Of a stretch of DNA of 64,000 nucleotides, positions 11,143-23,399 are shown one piece after another. The translations under genes and the position numbers were made by a program. The notes beneath the pieces were generated by a model that saw only the letters and a list, made by a program, of their open reading frames with translations, was not told the DNA's origin and did no database searches. Position 1 is the stretch's first letter; each line of letters begins with the position of its first letter. Location: the NCBI GenBank assembly GCA_019671005.1, contig CM033728.1:26363099-26427098 (forward strand), written 5' to 3'. This DNA comes from Hibiscus mutabilis. Lineage: Eukaryota; Streptophyta; Magnoliopsida; Malvales; Malvaceae.

Positions 11143-12286
11143 TCATGTTACCTCTGCCAAGGGGATCACCTCTTTGGCATTGTTTTGATCACCTTCCATG
11201 TAGTGCTTTAAATGTTGGCCATTCACATTAAATTTTTCTCCCGTCCTCAAGTTCTTAATGTCCATAGCTCCATGAGCATAGGGCTTCACAACTTCATAAG
11301 GGTCCGTCCATCTTGATCTGAGTTCCCTTGGAAACAACTTAAGCCGTGAGTTGAATAACAAAACACGTTGACCTACCTCAAATTGTCTTGGCATTATCCT
11401 ACTATCATGCCAACGTTTTGCCTTCCCCTTGTAGATCCTGGCTTTCTCATAGACTTGTGTTCTGAACTCCTCAAACTCATTTAGGTATAGTAACCTCTTT
11501 TCTCTAGCAGCTCTCCATGCCATGTCAAGTGTTCTGATGGCCCAGTAGGCTTTATCCTAAGCTCCACTGGCAGATGGCATGGTTTTCCGAAAATAAGCAT
11601 AAACGGTAAAGTACCCAAAGGAGTTTAAACGCAGTCCTGTAAGCTCACAAGGTCTCATCTAGTCTCAAGAACCAGTCCTTCCTTGATGGATTAACAGTCT
11701 TCTCTATGATGTTTTTGATCTCTTTATTTGAAATCTCAGCTTGCCTGTTTGTTTGAGGATGACATGCCATGGCAATTCTATGTTGTATACCATACCTGCA
11801 CAAGGCTTTAGAAATCATATTACATTTAAAATGAGTGCCCTCATCATGAATAATCACTCTAGGGGTGCCAAATCTAGTAAAAATATGCTTATGCAAGAAC
11901 TTGGCAACGACCTTGGCAACGTTTTTTAGCAGAGCAACAACTTCTACCCACTTGGATACATAGTTAATAGCCATAAGAATGTATACATTACGAAATGATG
12001 GTGGAAAAGGACCCATAAAGTTTATCCCCCATACATTGAATAAATCCACAGGCATAATGTTTTGGAGCGGTAGTTGGTGTTTGCCAGAGATGTTTCCTGT
12101 CCGTTGGCATTGATCACATGCCTTGGCATACTGATGGTCATCCTTATATAGAGTGGGCCAAAAGAATCCTGATTGTAGTACCTTGGCAGCAGTCTTTACC
12201 CCAACAAAGTGACCTCCATATGGTGCAGCATGGCATAAATGCAATATGTTATGTTGTTCATCCTCGGGCACACACCGGAGGATCAC
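11143..12286 (-). pseudogene. TE2 integrase (broken)
   Basis: Integrase inserts the cDNA into the genome. The N-terminal zinc-binding part reads HAAPYGGHF and later CDQCQRTG. In the core, WGINFMGPFPPS has Asn where the first catalytic Asp of the DDE triad is expected. The later HDEGTHF and QAEISNKEIKN regions still hold the other Asp and Glu. After a stop near 11645 and a damaged stretch, 11143-11523 encodes the C-terminal part (RIMPRQFEVGQRVLLFNSRLKLF). There is no chromodomain, as expected for Athila. Confidence 0.85.
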
Positions 12287-12878
12287 TTAGTCAGCACACT
12301 ATTTGAACAATATTGGCTCGTCCCAATAGTATTGCCTGACTTCCCGCAAGAACCTTTTTTTGGCATTGTACTCCAAGTCTGGTGGCAGAATGTTACTTAC
12401 CAAGAGTTGACAATATCAGCATACCACGGCATGGCATTAACTGCAAGCAAATACTAATCAAGAAATTCATATCTTATAAAATTAGTCTTACCATCTTCAA
12501 GATGATGCTCTAAACGTGAGTAATGTTTAGCTACTAAGTTTTCACTGCCCTTCTTGTCTCGGATCTCAAGGTCGAATTCTTGAAGTAAGAGCATCCATCA
12601 TATTAGTCTGGGCTTGGCATCCTTCTTTGCCAAGAGAAACTTCAATGCTGAATGATCTGTAAAAACCATAACTTTTTTACCAATTAAATAAGATCTAAAT
12701 TTGTCAAAAGTAAATACAACCGCAAGAAATTCTTTCTCGGTCGTAGAGTAGTTCAGTTGTGCTTTGTTCAAGGTTCGGCTGGCATAGTAGATGGCATGAA
12801 AAACCTTGCCATGCCTTTGTCCCAAGACTGTTCCAACGGCATAGTCGCTGCATCGCACATGAGCTCCAAGGGCTCATT
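12287..12878 (-). pseudogene. TE2 RNase H (broken)
   Basis: RNase H degrades the RNA strand of the RNA-DNA hybrid. Recognisable segments at 12598-12858 are [38 protein letters not shown] and [12 protein letters not shown]. Continuing into 12287-12597, the linker to integrase has stops and frame changes. A frameshift separates it from the RT frame around 12860-12880. Confidence 0.82.
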
Positions 12879-13601
12879 CTAGTCAAGTGCCACAACTATC
12901 GGGGCATTGACTAACTTCTCTTTAAGCTCCTGAAATGCTCTAAAACAAGAATCGTCAAATGCAAAAGTGGCATTATGTTCTAACAACAAGCATAAAGGTT
13001 TGGCAATTTTTGAAAAATCTTTAATAAAACACCGATAAAAACTGGCATGTCCTAAAAAGCTCCTTATACCTTTGACACTTGTTGGAGGCAATAGCTGCTT
13101 AATTACCTCAACTTTTGCTCGATCCACTTCTAGCCCTCTCTCAGTTACCTTGTGCCCGAGAACAATACCCTCCTTCACCATGAAGTGGCAATTTTCCCAA
13201 TTCAACACTAGGTTTGTCTCTATGCATCTCTTCAAGACTTGCTCCAAACCCATAAGACATTCCTCAAATGTTATGCCAAACACTGAGAAATCATCCATGA
13301 ACACTTCCATGTTGTGCTTGATCATATCGAAAAAAATGGACATCATGCAACGTTTAAATGTTGTCGGTGCATTACATAGGCCGAATGACATCCTTCTAAA
13401 TGCAAACGTCCCATATGGGCACGTGAACGTAGTCTTCTCTTGGTCATCAGGGGTGATGCCAGTCTGATTATAACCTAAATAACCATCCAAAAAATAATAG
13501 AAAGCTTTACCTACCAATCTGTCTAGCATCTGATCAATGAATGGCAATGGGAACTGGTCCTTCCTCATGGCATTGTTCAGCCTCCTATAGTCCATGCACA
13601 C
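12879..13601 (-). pseudogene. TE2 reverse transcriptase (partial but well preserved)
   Basis: This is a 240-codon open stretch. Motifs in order are MCMDYRRLNNAMRKDQFPLPFID, FLDGYLGYNQ, CPYGTFAFRRMSFGLCNAP and EVFMDDFSVFG, so the FMDD catalytic pair is intact. Connection-domain sequences (SFLGHASFYRCFIKDFSKIA) follow. The upstream RT start (13602-13860) is in broken frame, with stops. Confidence 0.88.
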
Positions 13602-14823
13602 TCTCTATCCTGTGATTGTTTTGGAGGGGATTAACTCAGCTTCATTGTTTTATACCACGGTCATGCCACTCTTCTTTGGCACGTATTGCACCAGGCTAAC
13701 CCAAGAGCTATCGAAAATGGGATATATAATCTCGGTATCAAGCCTTTTTATGATCTCTTTTTTCATTACCTCTTTTATTCTCGGGTTTAGCCTTCATTGG
13801 CCTTCAATGGTCTTGCCATGGTACTCCTACGAGATAATCTTTTGCATGCAAATGGTTGGGCTAATACCTTTGATGTCTGCCAAAGTCCACCATAATACCT
13901 CTTATAATCACGTAATATTCCAGCAATCTTTCTTCCCGATCATTAGTGAGACCAGTGGTAATGATCACCGGTAGAGTTGAGTGTTCACCTAAATAAGCAT
14001 ACTTCGACTGATCTGGCAGTGGTTTAAGTTCCAACGCTAATGGCTCCTTAATTGATGGCCTAGGCACCTTGATCTCTCTACCGGCCAACTATAGTGGCTC
14101 AAAATAACTCGCCTCTTTAGCCTCCAAGTCAAACAAATCAGCTATGCCATCTAAATTGTTGGCATCAAACTCTGTATCTTGGCATAACTGTGTCGTGTCC
14201 AAAGTGTAAATGGACTCCATCATCTCCTCTTCCTGGCACTTATCAGGTTCAACTGCATATTTCAAAGCTTGGAACACATTGAATTTAACATGCTGGTCAT
14301 TCATGTGCATTGTTATTTCCCATTTATGAACATCAATCAAAGCCCTACCCGTGGCAAGAAAAGGTCTACCCAAAATAATCGGGACATTAATATTAGCCTC
14401 ATAATCTAAAATGATAAAATCAGCTAGAAAAATAAATTTGTCTACCTTTACCAATACATCCTCAATCTTACCCTTGGGATGTTCATAGGATCGGTATGCC
14501 AGCTGAAGTCTCACCGTGGTAGGTCTTGCTTCTATGCCAAGCTCCTGGAAAACTGACATTGGCATCAAGTTGATGCTGGCTCCTAAGTCACACAGTGCTT
14601 TGCCCATAAATTTGTTGCCAATGGTGCAGGGAATAGTGAAACTTCCCAGATCTTTCAGCTTTGGTGGCAAACGGTTTAGGATCATGGCATTGCATCCTTC
14701 GGCAAGAGCAACAGTTTCAAAGTCTCCTAACTTCCTCTTTTTGGATAGAATGTCCTTCATAAATTTGACATAGTTGGGCATTACCAATGGAATGTTGATT
14801 TGCAATTGCTTAAGAACCTCCAA
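13602..14823 (-). pseudogene. TE2 protease region and start of pol (broken)
   Basis: At 14089-14823 an open frame of 244 codons holds the aspartic protease: DLGASINLMPMSVFQELGI is the Athila-type active site, and IILGRPFLATGRALID is the second hallmark. A stop at 14089 is followed by 13861-14088 in the same frame. From 13602 to 13860 the frame carries many stops and joins RT. Confidence 0.85.
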
Positions 14824-15383
14824 GAAGCACTTGAATTACTGATCTTGCTTATGCTTTTGAAGTCTTGCTGGAAATGGTGGCAACGGATAAATACGTGCCT
14901 ACTCTACCGGCTTTTCCAATGCAATACTGGCATCAGTCTGTTTGACCTCGGTGCTGGCATTAATGTGTTGTCTGGAATTGGTTCTGCATCATTTGCTTTT
15001 GTTTCCTCTTTCTCTGCTTCCCTGGGATTATCTGCTGGCACAGGCTTCTCAACTTGGTAATTAATTGACTACTTAGCAACCTTCTCCATCTCGCACTACT
15101 TACCACTCTGAAGAGTTATAGCTTTGCACTGCTCATTGTCTTTGCGCTGAGCATCTTCTGTCTCACTTGGCAATGCTCTTTGTGGTTAATTGATGAGTGC
15201 ACTAGCAATTTGCCCCATTTGGACTTCCAAGTTTCTCAATGATGCTGCCAAACTCTGGACTGTGGCATCATTCCTTTCTATATACTCTGTGAGAGTGCCC
15301 CTTGGTTGAGTCTCTGCCCTTGCTAAAAATATTTTTGGGCTTTCTGCGGCATGGCATTCTGATAGAATGCTGGCATGGCATTA
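14824..15383 (-). pseudogene. TE2 gag-pol junction (degenerate)
   Basis: About 560 bp between the readable gag and protease segments. Short stretches resemble the Pro/Gln-rich Athila linker, but stops and frame changes prevent a clean translation. Confidence 0.5.
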
Positions 15384-16562
15384 TTATTCTGCCTCTGGTA
15401 TTATGGCGCTGGGCATTGTACTGGTTACCACCTTGAATTCCCATGCTATGTTAGGGTGTTGTCTCCAACATGCGTTATAAGTATCGGAGTTAGGATTATA
15501 GTAACGATTAACATTGCCAGCAAAGTTTATCGATTCTGGGTTGGCAGGGCATTCATCCACGTGATGATTCTCTCCAAAAATTGTGCAAAAATAGTCTAAT
15601 GCTTTGACTTCTTGTGACTCATTGTTCTTTTGCAACGTTCTTACCATGCTAGTAAGGTTGGAAATCTCGGCATGAATGGATGTTAGTTGATCATCCTAAA
15701 ATTTCCCATTGGTTTTAGTTCCGGTCCCAAGTCGCACAATAGGATATTCAAAATCATTGATTGCAATCCTCTCTAGAATGTAAATAGCCTCGGTATACGT
15801 CATGTCAAGCAATGAGCTAGCTGCTGAAGCGTCAATAATAGTCCTTGTTTGTGCATTTAATCCATTATAAAAGGTTTGTATCTGAGTCCAATTTGGGAAT
15901 CCATGCATAGGACACCTCCTCAACAGGTCTTTGAATCTTTCCCAGGCATCATATAAGGTATCGTCCTCAGCCTGCCTAAATGTAATGATCTCACCTCGTA
16001 GTTTGGCAGTGAGTGTTGGCGGCTAGAATCTTGTCAAGAACTTCTGACATAGGTCTACCAATGAAGTAACTGAGCCAGGTGGCAAGGAGTTAAGCCAAGC
16101 CTTTGCTCTGTCTCTCAAAGAGAAAGTAAATAACTTCAGCTTCACGGTATCTTCAGGTACTCTATTTTGTTGGAATAGTTGGCAAATCTCCATGAACTGC
16201 TTCAGATGTCGCATCGGGTCTCCAGCAAGTGCTCCATCAAACTGACATACATTCAAAAGAGTTTGGATCATTACTGGCTTAAGTTCAAAATTGACAGCAT
16301 TTACCTATGTGCCAACTAGTCTTGGCATCAAATTGTCAATGGTTGGTGCCAAATGTTCTCTAATAGGTCTCTCATTAACAACTGGGACAGCAGGTGGTGG
16401 TGGTATCTCATTATTAAGTGGATTTCCTCCATTGTTCACCACACCATTCCCTCCATTCCCTTGGTTTTGTATCTCTCGAAATCTTCTTTTTAACCTACGC
16501 AAGGTTTTCTCAATTTCTGGATCATATGGCCAACTGTCCACCACAGGATGGCTTCTGGTCAT
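15384..16562 (-). pseudogene. TE2 gag (broken)
   Basis: The start is ATG 16562 (MTRSHPVVDSWPYDPEIEK), 84 bases after the PBS. One frame continues with TAG stops at about 16305, 16023 and 15696. The capsid core shows GDPMRHLKQFMEICQLF, LFTFSLRDRAKAWLNSLP and the later FYNGLNAQTRTIIDASA. The zinc knuckle region reads FGENHHVDECP after an upstream Cys, typical of Athila gag but altered in spacing. The larger overlapping open frame upstream of 16562 crosses the PBS and LTR and is not used. Confidence 0.85.
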
Positions 16563-16645
16563 ACACCGACAAAAATAAAAGGTAAAAACAAAATAAAAAT
16601 AACGAAAGACAAGTAGAAATTTAAAAACAATCAATTCCATTACAA

Positions 16646-16663
16646 TCCCCAGCAACGACGCCA
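16646..16663 (-). other. TE2 primer-binding site (tRNA-Asp type)
   Basis: On the minus strand TGGCGTCGTTGCTGGGGA starts six bases after the 5' LTR. It differs by two bases from the PBS complementary to plant tRNA-Asp that characterises Athila elements. Confidence 0.88.
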
Positions 16664-16669
16664 AAAACT

Positions 16670-18279
16670 TGTTGACTCTTTGGGTAAAATGCTGACAAAA
16701 GGGGCAGGAAATGTGTATTGGAAGAATATAAAATGGTGCCAAAATGAGTCTTTTGCGTGCAAGTATACACGGTTTGCAAGTAATACAGCTGGTAAGCTGG
16801 GTATCCATCCCACAAAGATTGACTTGGAATTTGATTGCCTTTATTGTTACTTGCCTTAAGGAAAAGTTGATTTGTTTTGAAATTGGTTTTGGAAAATAAT
16901 TCAAAAGAAAAGAAACAAAAGTAAAGTAAAGACGTTGGCAAGGAAGGTGCTTTAATGAAAGATGAGCGTTGGCAGGGAATGCCTGGTTTTCACGCTATTC
17001 ATGTCGTGCCAGCTTTTAATAACAACATGTCTTGGCATTGTTTGCTGAGCAGATTCAAAATTAGCAAAGCCTCTCTCGATGGCCATTGCCCTAAATTGAT
17101 CATGTAAAAACCCCTATATCTGTATAGTGTTTGTTTTTAAATAAACCAATTTGATTAAGATCCAATATATACTCCTAAGGGGTAGATTTCACTCCCGAAG
17201 TAAGTTCATCTACTTGAATGACTTCTCTTGAAGCTTCTCTCATCATTATTCAACAACGTATTCGTTGCCACCCCAAATCTGTTAAGTTATTGAGGCGTAA
17301 TAGGCCAACAGTGCCAACTCTCGCTTGGCATAGTATTTAGGAAATATTAAAGTATGTCGAATAGATAAAACTTTGCCAAGGCAGATTTATTATTAAAAAC
17401 TAAAACATGAAAATAGCATTTAACGTAAACATCCCCCACCAACTATTAAATTAGTTCATGGTGAGGGATTTAACTAACAACCCACAAACATTTTTGAAAT
17501 ACATCATCCTAAAAAACAAAATAAAATAACTTGAAATAGAAAATGGACTAGAAGGGGTCTCTCGAAGCAGCATTTCAAGATCCAGGCTTCTCGGCCAACC
17601 TGGTCGGACCACCCTTCCTAGGTGTAGTCGGTTGTCAATCATCACACACCAACTCCTCATGATCCAATCTTCTTCGACCGCTCAATGCTTACTCGGTTGA
17701 TGTTTAAATAAGCGTGCAAGGAAGGGATAGGATAAGCTATTTAAATTTCAAATTTCAACTGCCCAAGGGATAAGGGATTATCTTCTTATCCAAATTTGAA
17801 TGAGATCTGATCAGGCTAGGGCTGACATCATACTGCCGATGTTGCCCTGGCGTCCAAGCTTAGCATGATTCTGCCAACCAGTCTTGGCACCATCTTATCC
17901 GCTATTCTTTCGAAGATTGTTCCAATTGCTATCTTTTTGGAGCTTGATTATATCCTATTTTTTCAGGGTTCAACAGCTTCTTGGAGTGGCATCAAGTTCA
18001 CTTCTCTGCCATCCGATGCTTGACATTGTCTGGTCCATTTGTGCCAATAGCACTCGGCTTTCTCTCTGGCGTTCCTTCTTGTGTTGCTTTTCTGAGCCAA
18101 ATCCTATGCCAAACCTACAAAATTGCCAACAAAACAACCCTTCACACTGGCATAGACAAAACTCTAAACACCTTATGCAAATGCATGATTTTATCATCCT
18201 AATGCAACTAAATGTACCTAAAAATAAGCAAAAGCATTGTAAAATTGGCATTAAAAATAGTACTTTTGGAGAGGTAAAA
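16670..18279 (-). repeat. TE2 5' LTR
   Basis: 1610 bp, equal in length to the 3' LTR. The end next to TE1 lacks the final CA of the plus-strand reading and abuts AGGAG, the right TSD copy. Confidence 0.92.
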
Positions 18280-18746
18280 AGGAGTTTGTGGTTTACAGTA
18301 ATGCGTCGTATGTTGGCTTGGGTTGTATATTGATGCAAGATGGGAAGGTTATGGCCTATACATCGAGGTAGTTGAAAGTTCATGAGCGCAATTATCCAAC
18401 TCATGATTTGGAGCTTGCGGCTGTGGTATTAACTTTGAAGATTTGGCGACATTAAATCTATGGTGAGAAGTGTGTGATCTTTACGGATCATAAAAGCTTG
18501 AAGTATTTAATGTCTCAGAAAGATTTGAACCTTAGGCAGCATAGATGGTTGGAGTTGCTTAAGGATTACGACTTGACAATTGAGTATCATCCTGGTAAAG
18601 CCAATGTAGTGGCAGATGCATTTAGTAATAAGGTTGCGATTGAGCTTCGAGCTATGTTTGCAAATTTGAGTGTAACACATGAGGGCGGTTTACTGGCTGA
18701 ATTGCAAGTTAAGCCTACGTTATCGCAGTTGATTAAAGCAAAGTAA
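18280..18746 (+). pseudogene. TE1 RNase H, right of TE2 insertion
   Basis: TE1 resumes with EFVVYSNASYVGLGCILMQDGKV, the start of RNase H, then [13 protein letters not shown] and [28 protein letters not shown]. Stops lie at SR*LK (near 18370) and RH*IYG (near 18454). The [12 protein letters not shown] stretch leads into the integrase linker. Joining this to 6600-6923 by reading order shows that TE2 sits inside one domain. Confidence 0.86.
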
Positions 18747-19853
18747 CCGTATGATGATTCATTGGTTGGGCATGTTAAGGACATAGTGGATGGTAATCCG
18801 ACAGACTTTCATTTTGATGATGATGGAGTTTTGTGTTTCAAGGGTCGAATAGTGATGCCAAATGATCTAGATTTGAGGCACACTATTTTGCAAAGGCACA
18901 TTCTAGTCCTTTTGCTTTGCATCCTAGTAGTGTTAAAATGTATCGTGATTTGAAGGATGAATACTACTGGGTTGGGTTGAAAAGGATGTGGCTGAGGTTG
19001 TTGCCAAGTGCATGGTATGTCAGCGGGTCAAGGCTGAACATCAATTTACATCCGGGTTGTTGCAACCACTAAAAATTTTGGAGTGGAAATGGGAGAGAAT
19101 TACCATGGGTTTTGTAACAAGTTTTTTGTTGACACAGGATAAAAGGATTCTGTTTGGGTGCTTGTTGACCGGTTCACAAAGTGTGCACATTTCCTGCCAG
19201 TGCATACAACGCATACCTTAGACAAGCTAGCAGATTTGTATATAGATGAGATTGTGTGCTTGCATAGTGTACCTAAATCCATTATTTCGGATAGGGATCT
19301 GAGGTTTACAGCAAGGTTTTGGAGAAGTTTGCACCAGGCTTTGGGTTCGAGGTTGAGCTTTAGCATCGCGTATTATCCTCAGTTGAATGGGCAGTTTGAG
19401 CGGGTTATCCAGGTTTTGGAGGATATGTTGAGATGCTGCATTATTGAGTTCCAAGGAACCTGGGAGAAGCATTTTCCTTTAGTTGAGTTTGCTTACAACA
19501 ACAGTTATTAGGTGAGTATACAGATGGCACCTTATGAGGCGTTATATGGCCTGAGGTGTCGTACGCCCTTATGTTGGACTGAGGTAGGGGAAAAGCATGT
19601 TACCCTGCCAGATGTGTTGAAAGACACAGATGAGAAGGTTAAGCTTGTATGCGACCGGTTGAAAGCGGCTACGGATCAGCAAAAATCTTACGTGGATTTG
19701 AAGCGTAAGGAAGTTGAATATGCGGTGGGCGATCGCGTATTCTTGAAAGTGTCACCATGGAAAAAGGTGATGAGATTCAAACATAACGATAAGCTTAGTC
19801 TAAGTTTTATTGGACCATATAAGGTTACTGAGTGTGTGGGTCCTGTAGCATAA
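18747..19853 (+). pseudogene. TE1 integrase (broken)
   Basis: The zinc-binding segment is present (HPSSVKMYRDLKDEYYW and CMVCQRVKAEHQ) but frame changes occur near 18890, 19000 and 19140. The catalytic core reads VDRFTKCAHFLPVHT, ISDRDLRFTARFW and the Glu of FERVIQVLEDML, so the DDE residues are all visible. A TAG at about 19509 separates NNSY from VSIQMAPYEALYG. The C-terminal part holds VGDRVFLKVSPWKKVMRF and FIGPYKV. Confidence 0.88.
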
Positions 19854-20171
19854 CAACTGAGGTTACCTCTCGAGTTGGAGAAAATTCATAATGTATTCCA
19901 TGTTTCGATGTTGAGGAGATATCGATCAGATCCATCACATGTTATGCTGGTGGAAGATATGGAGTTGAGGCCAGATTTATCTTATGATGAGGAACCTGTA
20001 GAGATCCTCGATACTAGCAAGAAAGTCCTACATGGTAAGACAATAGAGTTCGTGAAGGTCTTGTGGCGACACCGAGGTGTTGAGGAAGCTACGTGGGAAA
20101 GCAAGGCGGGTATAATGGAGCAATTTTCGCATCTATTTCCTCCAGGTAATTTCAACGATGAAATTTATTAA
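19854..20171 (+). pseudogene. TE1 integrase tail with chromodomain
   Basis: The frame runs LELEKIHNVFHVSMLRRY, EEPVEILDTSKKVL, then FVKVLWRHRGVEEATWE, a chromodomain. In chromoviruses this domain is thought to steer integration to methylated chromatin. It ends at TAA 20169, 13 bases before the 3' LTR. Confidence 0.87.
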
Positions 20172-20183
20172 GTGGATGAGAGT

Positions 20184-23082
20184 TGTAACACCCTAGTTTT
20201 GGGCCTAGCAGTTTTGAGGTTTATTAGACGATCTGGTGGATCGGGTTAGAGATTCGAGTCGGATTCGGGTCCGTATATTTGTTGGTAAGAAAAAAATATG
20301 GAAAATAGTTAAAAATCATCTTTTAAGATATATTGATTTTTGGTGGAATCAATTTTGGAAAATGGAATTCAGAAATATGATATTTTGGTTAGTGACCAAA
20401 ATGTAAGTTTTGAAAACTGTTTTTTAAGGTGACGAAAATGAAAAGGGTCAAATTCTTAGAATCTTTAAGGTGCTATTTTACCAAGTTTTTTTCTTATGAT
20501 ATCTCCCTTAATTAAGGATATTTTAACATGTGCTTTAAAGTAATTTAAAAGAGGATTTAGTTAAAAGTTAGTTAAGCTTTTACAAGAAATTTTACTTTCT
20601 TTCAACTTTTTCTCTTCATTCTCTCCTCAGCCAAACACTCAAGTTTTCGTCAAAATCCAAAGGTGAGGAGTTCTTTAACTCGTTTTCATGGTTTGTGATT
20701 GATTATTTGATATTGTTTTACAAAAATCTAATTTAAATATTGTGTTCTCTTAGCTTTTTATCAACCAATTGAGGGAGAAATCTCATAATAGGGGTAAGGT
20801 CCATAATCTCGTCTATTGTATGCTTCTTTACTGAAATTCCCAAGTATTTGATCCTTGATTTATGAGTTGTAATCTAATTTTGATATTTTATCAATGTTTA
20901 ATTGAGTTAATTTGGAAGTTTTGATAGAACAAGGTGATTTTCGAAGTGGATCTGATTTCCAGTATTTGAGATTGATTTAATACATATTTTGGATGTGTTT
21001 TGATGTTGATAAGTTGTTTTTATCAATTGAATCTTGAAACTCTTGAATCTATAATTGTTTAGGCTGTTAGATTTGAGTTGTTGTGGAGATAATCGAGTTT
21101 AACCTTTGCTAAGAAGTAAAAGCATGTTAGGAAAGAGGTTTTGGGTGTTAATTGATGTTGTTTGATGGGTTGAATCGTTGTTTTATGGCTGTGTTAAGTT
21201 TTGAAAATGTTTGATGATGTTTTCGATTTGTTTCGGATGGTTTCTTAGAGGGCAACCTAAGAGTTACGAGGTTTTTTTCAGAGGCAATGGTTTGAATGCA
21301 TAATAATGCATATATCCTCAGGTTTTATGTGATTAAAACAAGGGATAATCAAGGCGACAAAGATTAACATTGTTTTGGTGGCTTGTTGGGAGCTTGCAAC
21401 GTGTTGGCAAGAAAGGCGAAGCGAATCGGTGAGGGGAAACTTGTTTTAAATGCTTTTACATAGGTTTGTAAAGGTTTTTGGGAGTTTAGAGGAAGCGTGA
21501 AACACTTATATAAGCTCGGAAGTAAGTTTCCTTTATTTTGATCTTGAATATCGGCTTGGATATGAGTATATTGTTTTCATGTTTTGGTAATAAACATGGC
21601 AGGTTTTTACTTACTGGTAATGCATGATTTTGAGTACATATGTAGGGGATTGGAAGTATATTAAATGCTATTGAGCATTGGTTTTCATTCCGGTTAGGAA
21701 TGGTGTTATTGCATTGGCAATGAGATTTACATATGTGATGTTTTGTTTAATGCATTTGAAAACAGTAAGTAAATGGTTTTGTAAATGATATATTGGCTAT
21801 GTGACAAGGCAAGAAAACAATCGGATATAGTTGACATGCCATAGTATTAAAAGTGCACTATAAAATAAGAACAAAATTGATCGTGGCCATGGGTCCTTGA
21901 GGCATGGCAGTTTAACAAGGCCACTCAGTCTGCTGGAAACCTCATTTGGGGCATGCAGTTTAACTAGGCGAGGGTGTCAAATCTTGCGGTTTAACTAGGC
22001 AAGGTTTGGGGTATCATGCTGCTTAACTAGGCATAGTATGAGAGATCCGTGTATCCGATGTGTATGGGATAGAGGTAGTATCTAGGTCACTATAAATGCC
22101 AATATATGTGAAAGTTCATGTGTTGAACATATTTTATAATGCTTTGGGATTTAAGCATGGAATGTGTATGATGTTACATAAAAGTTGTTATGTTATGATT
22201 CGATTGGAATCATGGAAAGGCTTTGGTTATAAGCATGTATTGGAAAACAAACATATAATTTTCAAATGGTTTAACGCATCATTATCTTATGAGCATCCTC
22301 ACTAAGCATGTGTGCTTACGCTCTCTTTTTCCTAATGATGCAGAGCATTAAAGTTCAGGGCAGCAAAGGCAAGGTTTGAAGGGATCCAAGAGATAAAGTA
22401 CGTTTGAGTATGAACTTGGTTTATGTTTCCGGTTAATAAGGCAATTTGTTCACCATGGTTTTGGGAGTTGTAAATATGTTTCAGTGTGGATTTATTTTGA
22501 TTCTATGCTAGCTTTTGATGATGGTTAGATGTTGCTTATCTTGATGTTAACCCTCTCCTGTAGATGAAGTTGAATGGATGTTTAGGAATGCACCTAGAGT
22601 TTTCTTGCGTATTGCCATGTTTTGTTGGTTTGATCAGATTTTATATGCTATGTTGGATCTGTTGGCATGTTGCTTATGCTGAGATTGGTTCAAATGTGCA
22701 TTTTGGTAAGTTTGGTAAGGTGTGGTATAGGAAGCACACCTCTAGAGTGGTCCATCAGAGTATGAGGTTGTTTTGATTGCTTAACCTTGGTTTAAACGAT
22801 AGTTTTTGAGCGTTCAATTGGTTATAAGTATGTATGCAATTTGCCAAGGGCCAAATGCATCTATAATTGTATGAAAAATTAGCTAAAAATGACATTAGAG
22901 GCCCAGGCATACCGATATGCGGGGGACCGTATCGGTACGGCTACGCGATTTCAGGCACCTAGATTGGTATGGGTATGTGCATACCAGTACGGTTAAGCAA
23001 TTAAGGAGTATCGGTACGCGGTCTTGATACTGGAAAATTGCTTTTTGGTAAAATCTCACGTATTAGAACTATGAGGACTCGT
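20184..23082 (+). repeat. TE1 3' LTR, right end missing
   Basis: It matches 423 to about 3445 of the 5' LTR, including the promoter region, then stops after gaggactc at 23080. The last roughly 530 bp are absent. The purine-rich tract before it (20171-20183) is weak. CTCACTAAG is at 22298-22306 and the acceptor-like CAG at 22341-22343. Confidence 0.9.
21905..22035 (+). repeat. TE1 3' LTR hairpin array (contracted)
   Basis: Four units remain against seven in the 5' LTR. Arms are TGGC/GCCA (21905-21923), CATGC with GCGAG (21952-21972, unpaired), CTTGC/GCAAG (21983-22003) and CATGC/GCATA (22015-22035). The second unit looks like the left arm of one ancestral unit joined to the right arm of the CTCGC unit. 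Confidence 0.75.
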
Positions 23083-23399
23083 TATAATAGTTGTTGGCAG
23101 GTTATAATGTTAGAGTTTAGTGGTAATAAAGTTGTTCACAAGGCTGGTTTTAGTTAGTATGACAAAGGAAAACAATATGAAAATGAATTCTAACTTAGTT
23201 AAACATGCTTAGTTTGTTAAGCGAATTAAAGAATGAAATTTCAGTTTTGATAAAGTATTCATGAGTTATGAAAACTTGTTATAGCCTTGAATGATATAAC
23301 TTAGATGAGATTACTTTAGGCTAAGTAAATATTAAAATATATTGTATGATAAGTTGAATTTGGTCATTCATTGATTGATAACAAGTTTAACTTTGAGTA

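Larger units (their letters stand above)
6929..18279 (-). mobile_element. TE2: Athila-like Ty3/gypsy element inserted in TE1
   Basis: This 11.35-kb element has two 1610-bp LTRs and a tRNA-Asp-type PBS. It encodes gag, protease, RT, RNase H and integrase without a chromodomain, plus a further ORF between integrase and the 3' LTR. This set is the hallmark of the Athila clade. The insertion splits TE1 RNase H; flanks are AGAAG (left) and AGGAG (right), a 5-bp TSD with one change. TE2 is therefore younger than TE1. All its frames contain stops. Confidence 0.92.
423..23082 (+). mobile_element. TE1: Tekay/Del-like Ty3/gypsy chromovirus, interrupted and 3'-truncated
   Basis: The order is 5' LTR (423-3985), PBS, gag, protease, RT, RNase H, integrase, chromodomain, then 3' LTR (20184-23082). 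TE2 splits RNase H at 6929-18279. Long LTRs, a tRNA-iMet PBS and a C-terminal chromodomain point to the Tekay/Del clade of chromoviruses; the clade is inferred from protein wording, not from a tree. The LTR opens TGTAAC and closes GTTACA. The 3' LTR stops about 530 bp short and runs straight into TE3, so no right TSD can be read. The coding frame holds many stops and the copy is inactive. Confidence 0.9.

Noticed and set aside
17884..18333. 149-codon open frame at the end of the TE2 5' LTR
   Set aside because: It crosses the LTR border into TE1, and the matching frame in the other LTR (8140-8412) ends earlier; no domain, wording is LTR-like.
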